Part shown: piece by piece, positions 9,747 through 21,542 of the stretch
Layout of the letters: every line of letters starts with the position of its first letter
Numbering within the stretch: position 1 is the stretch's first letter
Assembly (NCBI GenBank): GCA_025201705.1
Contig: MU616766.1
Span: 1-44,197 of the forward strand
Direction: 5' to 3'
From: Dissophora ornata
Lineage: Eukaryota; Mortierellomycota; Mortierellomycetes; Mortierellales; Mortierellaceae
Length of the DNA: 44,197 nucleotides
Program-made: the position numbers and the translations under genes
The notes under the pieces: model-generated
The model's input: the letters and a program-made list of their open reading frames with translations, nothing else
Database searches by the model: none
Told to the model about the DNA's origin: nothing

Positions 9747-11886
9747 TTAATATTTCTTGTCAGTGAACCGTACAGAATTGAACAAAAGAGTGATCAATTG
9801 TTCTCGACGAGCTTCATGTCCGAGTCCTTGCGGATGAGGTCTTGCGTTATAAGCCCAAGCGACACAGTAATGGTCTGCGAGTAGATGCCATTCCTCGACC
9901 TCGTCAAATATTTCGAGACCCGATATCCTATATGTATCACAATAGCAATAAATAAAATTAAAAAAAAATAATAAGACGTGAGTAATCTGCATAGCCATCT
10001 CTCTCGTTAGATGGTGGAGCTGGAGGAGGAGGAGCTATTGAAAAAAAAAAGGAACTTTTGTTCGAGTTTACCGCTTCATCTCATCCACAGACAAGCTATC
10101 GTGCAAAGTGTTCATGGTAACAGCTTTGGCTGCCAGCCAACCTCTTGATAAGAAACGCTCCTCCTGACTCTTCAGGGATGGATATTCATGAATACCCGGT
10201 AGTTCAATTTGACGAGCCTAAAAGAGCAAAAAAAAAAAAGTAGGAAATGGTCTCGTCAGCACCAAAGTTAACAACCCCCCCCTTTCATGGGTCGTCCTTC
10301 TCGTTCTCTACTACATCTGAGAATTAGCGAGTGGTATTGTTATTGTACCTTCAAATTCCGAAGCATCATGGCCCCAAAGGCATCCGTGGGGTTGATCTGT
10401 TCATAAACGACAAAGAGCGAAGCGTCCATGTTCTTCCCGACCCAGTCCATAATCGCGTCCGAGTCTCGTGGTTGGATGTAGATTAGTACGCACTCTGAAA
10501 GAAATAGCGTCGGGATACTAAGATAAAAACCAGAACCGACACATGATTGATGGGACATTGAGAGCGATTTTCATAATACAGCTAGCTACAGCATGCATGA
10601 GAAAAATGAGATGGTGGGTTTTCATACCTCGTGTCGAACCCATGCGCCTTCATTTTCGGTAGGATGTCAGCCTCAAACTCACGCAAGTCTCCCGACAAGA
10701 GGCAATAGTCCTTTGAATACAACTCGGTGCCTCCAAGTCCTAGAAATTATATATTGGCAGATGCAAATAAAGGAAAGAAAAAAAAATAATCAGGACTCCA
10801 GCCAGGGTGTACTTTCAATCTTTTTTGTTCTTTTTTTTCTCTTTTCAATGTCCTTACCAAGTTTGAGATTGGGATCCGCGATGACATCCGTGAAGACCTT
10901 GTTTTTCTTGACCACCGCCGCTTTCTTTGCTGTCGACTCTTGGAAATCAATCTCAAAGTACTTGTGAACCGACAATCCACTCGACTTGTAGGAAGGAAAA
11001 AAAAAAAAGAGGCTGAGACAACTGTATCCTCAACAAGACAAAAGATATCTATACAATGAGCACCAACTCGTCGCTAACCTTGAACTTGAAGTATCGGGTG
11101 TCGGAACCACATCCTAATGAGACGATTTGTTTCTTAATGGGTGATTCTATTGCTGCGGCTGATGCTGATGTGGAAGTCGCTGTTGTTGTTGTTGTTGTTG
11201 TTGTTGTTGTACTCGTGCTAATTACTCCTGGTGCTGCTGCTACCGTAGATGACGATGGAGTATCCGAGTGGATCTCTTCTATAGTGCTTTTCATAAATTG
11301 CTCCGTCAAGGCATCCAAAGACGCTGTTCTGAGATATGAACCTGAATTGTCAAAAAAAAAAAAAAAAAAAAAAAGCCCGTTAGTAGCGCAATTGAAAAAT
11401 ATAAAAAAAGATAACACACACACACACATGTATATATGGCCTTACCTCGGTTGATAATCGGAGGCCGACGAGAAGGCCTTTTGACAAAGTGCTTCACGAA
11501 CGGGTCGTCCAGGTATCCAAGATTGACGGCCGATCTGCATCACCAGTACATATATACAGAGATGATAAATACCAAATTTTGAGCGACCCCCAATTGCTCT
11601 CTATTCACATCGCAGAAAATGGCGGCTAGGCGATAACAATAACAAAAGCCCAAGCTTACAGTTTACTGATGATCGCGTCGTCGTCTGTTCCTTTGATGAC
11701 ATCATCTCGCCCAACTCTTGACTCATTCATTGTTGCAAACGAAGGCGGCGGGAACCTTGTTGGTTGCTGGCGGTGTTGGGGTGGAAGTCCTCCGGCCGTA
11801 TTATTGCCGGTGCCTAGGCGCGGTGGGTGTTGCTCCCGCTCAGGCCAGTATGGTGGGCTCCTGTCTCCTGATCCCATTCCGGACAT
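9747..11886 (-). CDS. PPM1: Leucine carboxyl methyltransferase of PP2A (LCMT1/Ppm1)
   Basis: SAM-dependent enzyme that methylates the C-terminal leucine carboxyl of the protein phosphatase 2A catalytic subunit. Eight exons fit in phase (11886-11660, 11534-11446, 11341-11079, 10984-10858, 10739-10628, 10517-10349, 10217-10072, 9927-9747), giving 437 residues against 334 in human LCMT1. In order: a disordered N-terminus, SAVNLGYLDDPFVKHFVK, PPIINRGSYLRT, SAM motif I QIVSLGCGSDTRYFKF, the acidic motif KYFEIDF, LLSGDLRE, motif IV region TLFLSECVLIYI, YEQINPTDAFG, and the C-terminal RISGLEIFDEVEEW with HYCVAWAYN. A Thr/Ala-rich insert of about 45 residues sits directly before motif I. It includes a 10-threonine run encoded by a trinucleotide repeat. 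The acceptor of exon 4 (CAAG) is weaker than the rest. The gene shares a 237-base divergent promoter with the tRNA methyltransferase. Confidence 0.94.
11181..11210 (+). repeat. Trinucleotide repeat (TGT/ACA)10 coding poly-Thr
   Basis: Perfect 30-base trinucleotide tract inside exon 3 of LCMT1. Read on the minus strand it gives ten consecutive threonines. It lies in the low-complexity insert before SAM motif I and is likely length-variable. Confidence 0.9.
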
Positions 11887-12123
11887 TGGCTGTGAATTCT
11901 ACAGGAATGTAGAGAGAGAGAGAGAGAGTTCTATCCCCACACGCGCAAGTTTTAAAACAACCCTTTGGGGGAGGGGAAGCGCGCGGCCTCTCTCTATGTG
12001 CAGGTCACGTTTGTGACTTTCTTCAACCCGCAAAACTGAACAAAAAGAACAGAGATCAGTAACCGTTGGGCTGATCAGTTTGCCACCACAATTCACAAAA
12101 ACCTCCAGGAACCAGGAACCTTC
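11887..12123. promoter_or_regulatory. Divergent promoter of LCMT1 and TRMT61-like genes
   Basis: Only 237 bases separate the two start codons on opposite strands, so both promoters and leaders must lie here. It contains a GA repeat at about 11911-11927 and no clear TATA box. Its role is inferred from position. Confidence 0.55.
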
Positions 12124-13635
12124 ATGGCAGCAAAACTCACAGGACGCTATTTGTTGTCAGGGGCAATACCGTCGCTCCTGCAGCCATGCCGAGCTGATAG
12201 GTTGACAATCCTTGGTCGATCCGTCAGGACTATCTCCACAACCACGACAGCACCAGGTGCAGCAGTTGAATCGGGAGCAGAGGTGTCGGACGATAGACCA
12301 GTCTCTCCTCAGGTTGACCCCAGGTTTCGATATGGAGATGTGATTGTCATTAACGATGGAAAGGGCGATCGGCGAATCGTTGGACCTTTGAAGGTAATAG
12401 TAGCAATCTTCTATCCGATCCACTTCGTGTCCTACTGGAGTAAGCTGACGTCCTAAAAGAGCTGCCTTTCTTACAGTCAGGAGCCTTTCGAGACAACGAC
12501 TTTGGCCGACTGAAGCACGACGACATTGTAGGACTCACTCCGCTCTCAGCCATCAAGACCCATAAGGGCGCCAAGTACACTCTGCATTGGCCAACCCTTG
12601 ACGAGTAAGTTAACTTTTTCATGCTGAGCATTTCCACTCAATTTTGAACACCATCAATGTTGACTTCTCCCTCCATGACTCACCACCCCTTTCATGCTTC
12701 ACAGGTACTGCACAAAAGTCAAGCGCCAAGCTAGCATCATGTACCCAAAAGACGCAACCTCCGCCGTCCACCTTCTCGACCTCTTTCCTGGCGCCCACGT
12801 CCTCGAAGCCGGTACCGGCAACGGCTCCATGACCCTCTATATCCAACGCGCTATCCAGGCTTCCGGTTCACATCTCGACACAGTCGATATCCGGAACGAA
12901 CATTCGTTGCAGGCAGAAGAGAACATCAGCAGATTCTGGAGAGGCATGTATCGTCCCGGAATCACATTCTGGAGATCTGTGGGCGGGCTACAAAAAGTCA
13001 TCAAACACTTGAAGGGTGAGGACAATCTCCCTCTCGCCAGTTCATCTTCAGGAATAGAGGAGGGATTGTGCGACAGGAACGGTAGACCGTTGACAGCTCT
13101 GGAACTGAAACGGAAAAGACTTGTGGAATCCAAAGAAGTCCTCCCAGAGAACCCACATCCTCAAGGACACCAATACGATGCCATCAGTCTAGACTTGCCC
13201 GAATGCAAATATGTTCTGCTAGATTTATTTCCGCTCCTCAAACCGGATCGACCCATGTGTCTGTACATGGTCAACATGTCCCAGATCCTAGAACTCGTTC
13301 AGTGGATGCGCCAAAATAATATGGAGAACAAGTATTCGGTCGAGAAAATTGTGGAAGTTGACTGGAAAGAGTGGAGCGTTCGGTCCGCGGCTGTGAGAAG
13401 TAAAGTCAGGGGACGAGTTCATGTTGGAGGGTTTGGACGAGTCTCATTGTTGCAACAAAGGAAGGATCAAGAACAGAAAGCAAATGGAGAGGAAGGGAGT
13501 GTGGAAGAGCCGGTTGCGACAGCACAAGACAATATCCCAGATGATGCTGTGGGTTGGATTTGTCGGCCGTTGCATATGCCTGTTGGACACACTGGATTCT
13601 TGGTCCAGCTCCGCAAGAACTCTGCGGATTCTTGA
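12124..13635 (+). CDS. tRNA (adenine58-N1)-methyltransferase, TRMT61B-like, probably mitochondrial
   Basis: SAM-dependent methyltransferase expected to form m1A58 in the tRNA T-loop. Three exons (12124-12393, 12477-12604, 12705-13635) fit in phase and give 442 residues. The first 45 residues are basic, Ser/Thr-rich and without acidic residues apart from one aspartate, as in a mitochondrial presequence. Then come an N-terminal beta domain (FRYGDVIVINDG, GRLKHDDIVGL, YTLHWPTLDEY), MYPKDATSAVHLLDLFPG, SAM motif I HVLEAGTGNGSMTLYIQRAI, DTVDIRNEHSLQAEENISRF, and the motif IV region AISLDLPECKYVL, followed by CLYMVNMSQILELVQWM. The GCD14/TRM61 fold is clear. Mitochondrial rather than nuclear assignment is inferred from the presequence and from the long TRMT61B-like layout. 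A paralogous nuclear Trm61 would be expected elsewhere. The 3' exon carries an insertion of about 50 residues rich in Lys and Glu. Confidence 0.87.
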
Positions 13636-15742
13636 AAATAGAGAGTCTTTTTTTTTCTTTTAGAAATCTTCATACACCATCATCATAGAGTTAAGTTCCA
13701 TAGTTTGTCTTTTGCGTAATATTGATATCTTTCATTTTTAGAAGAAACATCCTATCCCTCTAAATGTCTGGTTGAAATTGATGAAACTATCGGGAAAATC
13801 ACGTTCTACAGAATCCTTTGGTATCGAGGGCTGACAGATGGATGTCGTTGTAGAGTCCACTTGATGAAGACGATGAAGCAACAAAGAGTAGAGACGGTTT
13901 TTGGATTCTTAGATGCCCCATGGTCTACAAGTCGCACCCAGCACAAAAAGATGCTGCAAAGATTATCAGCTTTATTCGTGATCCCACTCTCATCGTCATC
14001 CCACTGCGATACAACAATAGCGAAATATGAGAAGAGGACATCGGTATAATCCTTAAAAATAGTCATCGCTAGCAGCGGCAAGGTATTTAGCAGAAAACAG
14101 AGGCACAGAGACGTACCTTGTCTAGAAACGGTGCAGTTTGCGTAGCTGCCCATGGCAAAGACGCCTGGATCACGGATTTCTGGGGCCTTAGACGTTTAAG
14201 GCAAGTGTGACAGATTGGACTCGAGACCCACGCAGTATGAGTATATCACTTCAAGCTGGCTGAACTATGACGAAAAAGAATGTCCTCCTATGGAATTTAT
14301 CCATACCATGATAGTGGACATTATTTTTATCATCGATGGATGTGACGAAGATAGTTGAGGAGTTGTCTGAAGGTATTTATTGCGGCGGTAATTAATTGCG
14401 AGACTTCAAACGTTTGCAAGTGTGCGGTCTAGAAATGCATTTGGCGAGGCAAGGAAATTGCAAAAAAGACGGGCGGAGCACTGACAAGTTCCAAGTCTCG
14501 CACACCATGAGTCAGACTGTAGGCAGAACTATCCAAGTGATGGTATGCTGGGATCTTTTATAACAACGATAAAGTAAGGATACGCGGCACAACAAAGGCG
14601 GTCAAAGATGGGACACACGGCGCCCTTTGCGTTCATTCTTCCCAAGTCTAGCGCAGTGAGCTGATATAGCTCCAAGTTATTTTCACACGCTGTTTCAGTC
14701 GTGAAGCATGTTCGCCGTCCCCCTCCCTGGTCTAAGTAATAAGTTGACCTCCGGTCAAAATAGCCTTTGCAAGTGAAGCAGCTGTGAAGCGTCAGGTTTG
14801 ACAATAGCTGCTGCAGCTTTGAACGGTCCAGACCCGTTCTTGGTCTATCTGCTCCCATGCAGCCACCATTAGCCCAGGCCTCGGAAACTACATTGCTCGA
14901 TAGTCCTTGCCGATCCATATCGAGAGGTACGAACCCCATCCCCACGAAACGTCTGCAACCTGAGCAATACAATCGTGCCGTTAGCATACTTTTTTGCCAA
15001 TGAAAGGAGATTGGCACCAAAAACGAGCCGTGTTAGTATCAAAAGACAGGAACCGGAATCAACCCCACTCGAACCCCCACAAAACAAAATGAGTCTCCGC
15101 GAAACAAACAAGTTCGATGCGTTTCGTATGTTCATGTTGGTTAACCTCCAAAAGCGGATAATTCTAACTTAGTTTTATCGACCGTCGCTGTTGCATTTTC
15201 CTCGCCACTCGAGTTTCAGTTGAGCGCCTTATTCTGAGGAACATATGTCAAGACTGTGGAGACCAAAACACTATACTATGCTGACTAGGTGTTCACGCTG
15301 ATGTTTTCGTTTGAGTTGCAAATGCGAACACCTGTATTCGACACTATTCGTGGTTCTTTCGATGGTGCTCCAGTACGGATTGAACACTCGCAGGTATTAA
15401 ATTCAATGCGAACTGATGAAAAAAGCCGTGATATGAAAAAGGGTACTGGAGTCATTCTAGGACATGTCTTTCTTGATATATTCTTCGGTGGTTCACGAGT
15501 ACTTTGGATACAGTAGCCATTACACGCGTTGCATGTTTCCTTGACAACCTCCTGTTCGCATCATAATTGTCCCCTAACTAGACCGAAGGACAGTGGTGAA
15601 TTCATCCGGCCAACCTCAGCACACTATGGTAGGATTGACTGCTGGAAAGTCCTCTAGCTTCAGTATCCAGCTGCCTTACGAGTGCAAGAGTTTAGACGAT
15701 ATCATGCAAGACAGCTCCATATTCTCATTGTAAAGGCCATGT
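13636..15742. other. About 2.1 kb without a recognisable gene; uncertain spliced frames
   Basis: Nothing here matches a family I know. On the minus strand a Cys-rich frame runs 14987-14529 (about 153 residues; CRRF, SCFTCKGYF, GGGRRTCF, CENN, CPIFDRLCC). A second open stretch runs from about 14195 to 13806; its parts DPGVFAMGSYANCTVSRQ and the downstream FKDYTDVLFSYF join through a plausible GTACGT...CTAG intron. On the plus strand 15289-15516 is a 75-codon frame. These could be exons of an unknown small gene, or decayed sequence. Signals are too weak to draw a coding model. Confidence 0.3.
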
Positions 15743-18700
15743 CTACAGCGGAGCCGGCTCGCCTACGGCTCCGCGTTGCAATAAGAGCAGTTTATCCAGT
15801 CGGCTTAACCCTCCCACGTCTTGTATGGATGTATACAACAAATTAAGGATCTCTGGTCTAGAGATCCAATGCAGCCGTACGCAACACTCATTCCCATCTT
15901 CTACAACCCGCCACAGCCGAAGTGAGCCATCGTTACATCCAGCAACAACATACGTTATATCGGAAATTGCTTTCCAGGAGATACTGTTTGCATCAGCGCC
16001 GTTTTGAATCACACGACACTCACCCGAGGTAGTGTCCCACAGTCGCACGGTATTGTCATGACTGCCAGACGCAATCTGATCACCTTTTGGCGAATACACG
16101 ACGCTCCGAACCCAACCGTTATGGCCGCTCAAGATGTGGCGGCAATCTCCAGTTTCAACGTTCCACAGCCGCACTGTCTCGTCAAAGCTACCAGACGCAA
16201 TCTGATCTCCTTTCGGCGAATACACGACACTCCAAACCCATTCATTATGGCCTCTCAAGATGTGGCGGCAATCTCCTGTTTCAACGTCCCACAGCCGCAC
16301 TGTCTTGTCCTTACTGCCAGACGCAATTTGATCTCCTTTTGGAGAATACACGACGCCCCAAACCCAGTCATTATGGCCGCCAAAGGTGTGGCGGCAATCT
16401 CCGGTTTCAACGTCCCACAGCCGCACTGTNNNNNNNNNNNNNNNNNNNNNNNNNNNNNNNNNNNNNNNNNNNNNNNNNNNNNNNNNNNNNNNNNNNNNNN
16501 NNNNNNNNNNNNNNNNNNNNNNNNNNNNNNNNNNNNNNNNNNNNNNNNNNNNNNNNNNNNNNNNNNNNNNNNNNNNNNNNNNNNNNNNNNNNNNNNNNNN
16601 NNNNNNNNNNNNNNNNNNNNNNNNNNNNNNNNNNNNNNNNNNNNNNNNNNNNNNNNNNNNNNNNNNNNNNNNNNNNNNNNNNNNNNNNNNNNNNNNNNNN
16701 NNNNNNNNNNNNNNNNNNNNNNNNNNNNNNNNNNNNNNNNNNNNNNNNNNNNNNNNNNNNNNNNNNNNNNNNNNNNNNNNNNNNNNNNNNNNNNNNNNNN
16801 NNNNNNNNNNNNNNNNNNNNNNNNNNNNNNNNNNNNNNNNNNNNNNNNNNNNNNNNNNNNNNNNNNNNNNNNNNNNNNNNNNNNNNNNNNNNNNNNNNNN
16901 NNNNNNNNNNNNNNNNNNNNNNNNNNNNNNNNNNNNNNNNNNNNNNNNNNNNNNNNNNNNNNNNNNNNNNNNNNNNNNNNNNNNNNNNNNNNNNNNNNNN
17001 NNNNNNNNNNNNNNNNNNNNNNNNNNNNNNNNNNNNNNNNNNNNNNNNNNNNNNNNNNNNNNNNNNNNNNNNNNNNNNNNNNNNNNNNNNNNNNNNNNNN
17101 NNNNNNNNNNNNNNNNNNNNNNNNNNNNNNNNNNNNNNNNNNNNNNNNNNNNNNNNNNNNNNNNNNNNNNNNNNNNNNNNNNNNNNNNNNNNNNNNNNNN
17201 NNNNNNNNNNNNNNNNNNNNNNNNNNNNNNNNNNNNNNNNNNNNNNNNNNNNNNNNNNNNNNNNNNNNNNNNNNNNNNNNNNNNNNNNNNNNNNNNNNNN
17301 NNNNNNNNNNNNNNNNNNNNNNNNNNNNNNNNNNNNNNNNNNNNNNNTGTCATTACCGCCAGACGCAATTTGATCTCCTTTTGGCGAATACACGACACTC
17401 CAAACCAAGCCACTATGGCCGCTCAAGACGTGGCGGCAATCTCCGGTTTCAACGTCCCACAGCCGCACTGTCATGTCATCACTGCCAGATGCAATCTGAT
17501 TACCGTTTGGTGAATACACGACGCTATTAACGTTGCTGCAATCACCACTCAAGGCCTTCATCTTTTCCCAGTCCAACGTTGTGTAGATGCTGATGTTGCC
17601 ACCTTCAAGACCACTAGCGAATGTTTTACCATCTGGCGAATATACGCAGCACTGCACCTTGTCCTCTTCCAGGAGAAATGGCAGCTCTCCGAACTGTACG
17701 CCTGCCATCTGTGCCCCGCTTAAATTAGCTTGATGAAGTGATGCACTGCGAAGAATCACATTTCTCATGTCTGCTCCTTGCAACTGAGCATATTCAAATG
17801 CGCCATGACTCAGATCCGCCCCTGGAATCCGTATGCCTTGTAAATCAACTCCATTGAACTGCTCCCCTGATTTGATCAATATCGTGATCGCATTGGCTGC
17901 CGCTCTGTGCACTACTTCGAGTTCTGTTGTTTCTGTTTTCGATCGCTCGATTATCGCTAGTAGCTGTTTCTTGAAGAGAGGCTCCTGTCGGACACGCTCT
18001 GCCAAGAATCGCAGGACAGATGGCTCGTCAACAATGTTTCTGCGTCCTAAAGGCGATTCGAGCAACAGCTGTTCAATGGCCTCCGCTACTTCCTTATCAA
18101 GGCCTAGATTCTCATCTCTGAAATCCAAATTGACGTTCCTTCGGCGCGGCGCTGTTGCTGTTGGCTCCACAGTCTTTAGTCCTTCTGTCCCTCTCTTCTG
18201 TGGTTCAAATACCGCACGCGCCAAACTATATTCCAAAAGTGATCGATGGAGAAAACGGTACTGGTTGCCACTGCGCTTCAGAGGACAGGCCTCACGCAAA
18301 AGTTTCATCTCGTCTCCATAACCAAAGAACTCTTCTTTCCATGTCCCTTGATCCCGGACTGACGGATACTCAACCACAGTACTACCCGATTGATTCTGAA
18401 AGATCGCCGTCGCCAAACCTTTCAAATATGTAATGCCCCTCTGCACGAACCCTTCATCCGACAACCTCTCAAATGCTCCCCTATCTTGGTCGCTCACATT
18501 CTCGATCAGCCGGATTTTGCCACGCTCCAGCCATTGCTCCACAAATTGGTCATACAGTGCGACTCTGGTGATACGAGCCGCCAAGAGATTCTGTCCTTGA
18601 TCCACCATATCTGGCAAGACGTGCAACGATAACGTCAGCAGGAACGGGTTCCTCACCAAGTCTTTCAATCCTGGAATCCGATCAAGTGCTTGCAAGTAGC

Positions 18701-21485
18701 CATCGGTCTGCCACTGTGGAGCGTTTGCTGACACAAATTGCTCGACGTAGGCCTGAATCTGATCCTTAGTGAAAGGTGCAATAACAGCTTCTTGAAACAG
18801 GACCGACTCTGCTTGCCGGTTACGGTCTACTGGTTGGAATCGGTCCCGATAGTCAGAGCCAAGGTACTCGTTACGGCAACTGATCACCATTTGACCGCGC
18901 CATCCCCCCTGTACATTCATTAGGTTACACTTGTACAAGTTGTTCGTCTGTCGACTCTCGTCATACCCGTCGCATATCAGGATGAACTGGCGGTGGTCCT
19001 TCAGCTCTTGGATTTGACGATCGGTGAACCCGTCAATCTGCAGTTGTTTGGTGACCAGGTTGTGCTCGGGATTTGGGATTGCCGCCAGCGTGATAAAGAG
19101 TGGAATCCTGCCGACATTTTTCTTGTACTTGTTCCACAAGTCGCATTCGAGCTCTTGGTTAAATGTAGATTTTCCTGCTCCAGAATCGCCAAGCACCAAA
19201 AACACCATTCTCTCGCTCCCAAGGAACTCCTCGACTTTATCCCTCAAAGGGAAAAGCGTGTCATCGCTGGCTTTTAGGCTGGTTTTGGCTTGTGGAGAAA
19301 TATACACGGACTTGCTTCTCTCTTTTAATCGTCGAACTTTAAGTTGGTACAAACGGGTTTCGACATCTGGATTGTTTTGAACACGGTCTAGCAGAGACGT
19401 AGACAACAGTGAGGGTAAGGCCGCCTTCAGTGGATATAGACCTGGACCGTCCTCTAGACAAGCTTGGTAAAGTGCTTGCTTCTTGTCATTTCCATTCGTT
19501 TCCAACTCCTGGAGCAGTGCTTTGGCCGCTGCAGTATTTAAATGACTCGATATGTTAGTATTTCGTTACATTCTGGTAACTTTTGTAATACTGTCAACAC
19601 TCATTTTCACTCCTCCCCTCATTACCTTGGGTTTGTCTTCCATATGAATTTGACAGCTGCATTAGAATATCGAGGATCAATTGCTTGATGTTGGTATGGT
19701 GGCCCCAGACGTCGTCGCTTTGATATATCTCCCCTAGAAGTGCAACAGCACTTGTTCCAGAGTCGTCATCGCACTCCTCATTGGCTGCAATCTCCCCGAG
19801 ACGTTGACATAATCCCCATTGAAATACTGGATCACGCCGGCAAGGTGCTTCACAGACCAGTCTCCTGAACTCCACGAGTTGGCCATTTCGAAGCAAGACA
19901 TCCGCACCACGTAATGCCGGATACCATGCACGTTTGCGACTGAAACTCAATCCTTCCTTGAGATACTCTAGAAATTGTTGTCCACTCTCGGCCAGAGCAC
20001 TAACGTCTTCATACGCGATTTTGGCTACTTTATAGACCTCCGATGCCCCTGCAAGCCCTTCTTGGATGTGACTCAAACCTTCCACAAACTGGTTGAGATC
20101 CAAGCCTTTGACTGCGCTCACCAACCCCGCCACTCCCTTGACCACCTTTCCTGTGCGCCGTTGTGTGGTTTGCCAGGGAGTCTCATCATCCGGGACATAC
20201 AGTAATGCTTGGGAGGCATAGGCCGCTTGATAGACCAGGTGCGGGTCAGCGTCACCCTCTAGCCCATGCAAATAGGCAGCGAGAGGCGCGTGGAGCTTTT
20301 CGCGGTCTAGACCCTTGATCTTGGTATCAGCCATGGCATCCAAGACCCGTGATACCGTCAATGTTAATTGGTTGACGTAATCCGGCGACTGCTCGTGAGT
20401 ACCTCTTAAGCGTTTGCTGATGAGCTCCAGCATCTTGACCAGACTATCGGCGTTGAGGTGACCGGGACGAGCGCGTTGGACTAGCTGTGACAGTCCTTCG
20501 AGTAGATCGAAATCCAGTAACTCTGATTGTTCGATGCCATGGAAAAGCTGCTGGAGTAATTTTTGAAGTTCGTGTTTCTCGAGAACCGGAACCAGGCACA
20601 CGACTTCTGCGACAATATTCGCATCCTTGAGTTCATCGTGAGTGAATTCCTTGAGCATGTTGATCGCCAGCATCTTCAATCTTTCGTGCTGTTCTGTATC
20701 ATGCTTAATGGCTTTTAGCCAGTCGCGCTCTGACGGATCGAGTGCGTCTTTGTTGAATTGCTTAGGTTGTAAAAGGGCGAGGCAGTGAACGAGCTGGGAT
20801 ATGTTCTCGAGACGCTCATCGACCTTTGGCAATTTGTTTATGTCAAGAGGTTGATCCATGTCCTTTGCGAAAATATGCGGAGGGATTGTTGCAATGTCGC
20901 AACTTGAGCTTTCCTGAATCTGAGAGGAAGGAAGATGGGGAGGAGGAGGGAGCACTACATGAACGGCAGACGGATATGTAGCAGGGTCCACAGTGGGATC
21001 TGCAGAGGGTTGTGCAGCAGGAGGCGATACGACGTTGTCGGTGAGAGAGGATGATTGACCTTGGAACTGAACACGTCCCCTGTAGTATGTTGATTTTGCA
21101 GCATCGTAGTACGGTTAGATATACGAGCCTTGAACGTCCAACAAAGAATATTGCTGTCGATTACATACCCCCATTTTTCTTCATTCTTGTAGCAGGCTTG
21201 TGCTTTGGTGGGATACCCCAAGCTGTCTAACAGCCCGCCAAGCTCAGAATAAGTATTCGCAATCTGATTGCATAGAAGACGATCTTCAGCGCGTGAGGAC
21301 GAGACAGAGGTCTTTCTCACGGACGTTCTTATGCGAGCCAGTGCTGTTTCTGCATCCTTGCAAAACGTCACAACAAGTTCAGAACTCTTTGCTTTGCGCG
21401 CATTCTCCAAATATGAATTGGCCAAATCCAACGCGGCTTGTGCCGTGAGAACGCTTCTCCATGGTGAAAACGGACTACTGAGCAT
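15743..21485 (-). CDS. NLR-like STAND receptor: helical N-terminus, NACHT, pentapeptide repeats, WD40 array
   Basis: Three minus-strand exons: 21485-21169, 21079-19626 and 19528-15743, the last containing an N gap. The first ATG used is at 21485. The open frame continues upstream to an acceptor-like TTAG at 21537, so an additional 5' exon is possible. Residues 1-590 are helical (ALDLANSYLENA, TYSELGGLLDSLGYPTKA suggest TPR-like hairpins). A NACHT NTPase follows: Walker A VLGDSGAGKST (coding about 19190-19164), Walker B FILICDGYDE, sensor VISCRNEYL. Pentapeptide-type repeats (IPGADLSHGAFEYAQLQGAD) are coded at about 17860-17680. The C-terminus is WD40 blades of 42 residues (VVYSPKGDQIASGSxDxTVRLWDVETGDCRH). 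In fungal HET-E/HNWD-type STAND proteins such near-identical blades sense ligands and NTPase oligomerisation triggers a response, including heterokaryon incompatibility. Ligand and effector here are unknown. The frame differs by one base across the gap; see the gap entry. Confidence 0.88.
16043..17471 (-). repeat. Tandem 126-bp WD40-coding repeat array, interrupted by gap
   Basis: The anchor CCGCACTGT (or its variant TCGCACGGT) recurs at 16043, 16169, 16295 and 16421, exactly 126 bases apart, and again at 17463 beyond the gap. One unit codes one 42-residue WD40 blade. Units are nearly identical except at a few codons, for example HTFGGHNDWVWGV, HILRGHNEWVWSV, HILSGHNGWVRSV and HVLSGHSGLVWSV. 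Confidence 0.95.
16430..17347. other. Assembly gap or masked run of 918 N
   Basis: Unknown bases inside the WD40 array. Flanking repeat phase predicts a true length of 2 + 126n (884 or 1010 are the nearest), so 918 is not the real size. This also explains why the frames on the two sides do not match. Seven missing blades (884) would be closest. Confidence 0.97.
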
Positions 21486-21542
21486 ATCGATTTCTGATCG
21501 CCCACTTGTTTGCTCTTGTTTTTTTGCCTTTGTCCCTAACAA

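Noticed and set aside
16043..17471. CRISPR-like regular repeats
   Set aside because: The 126-bp units are contiguous coding repeats of WD40 blades without spacers, in a eukaryote.
16004..17530. Long plus-strand open frames through the N run (508 and 428 codons)
   Set aside because: They are antisense shadows of the WD40 repeats: the 126-bp period keeps the opposite frames open, and most of the length is undetermined bases.
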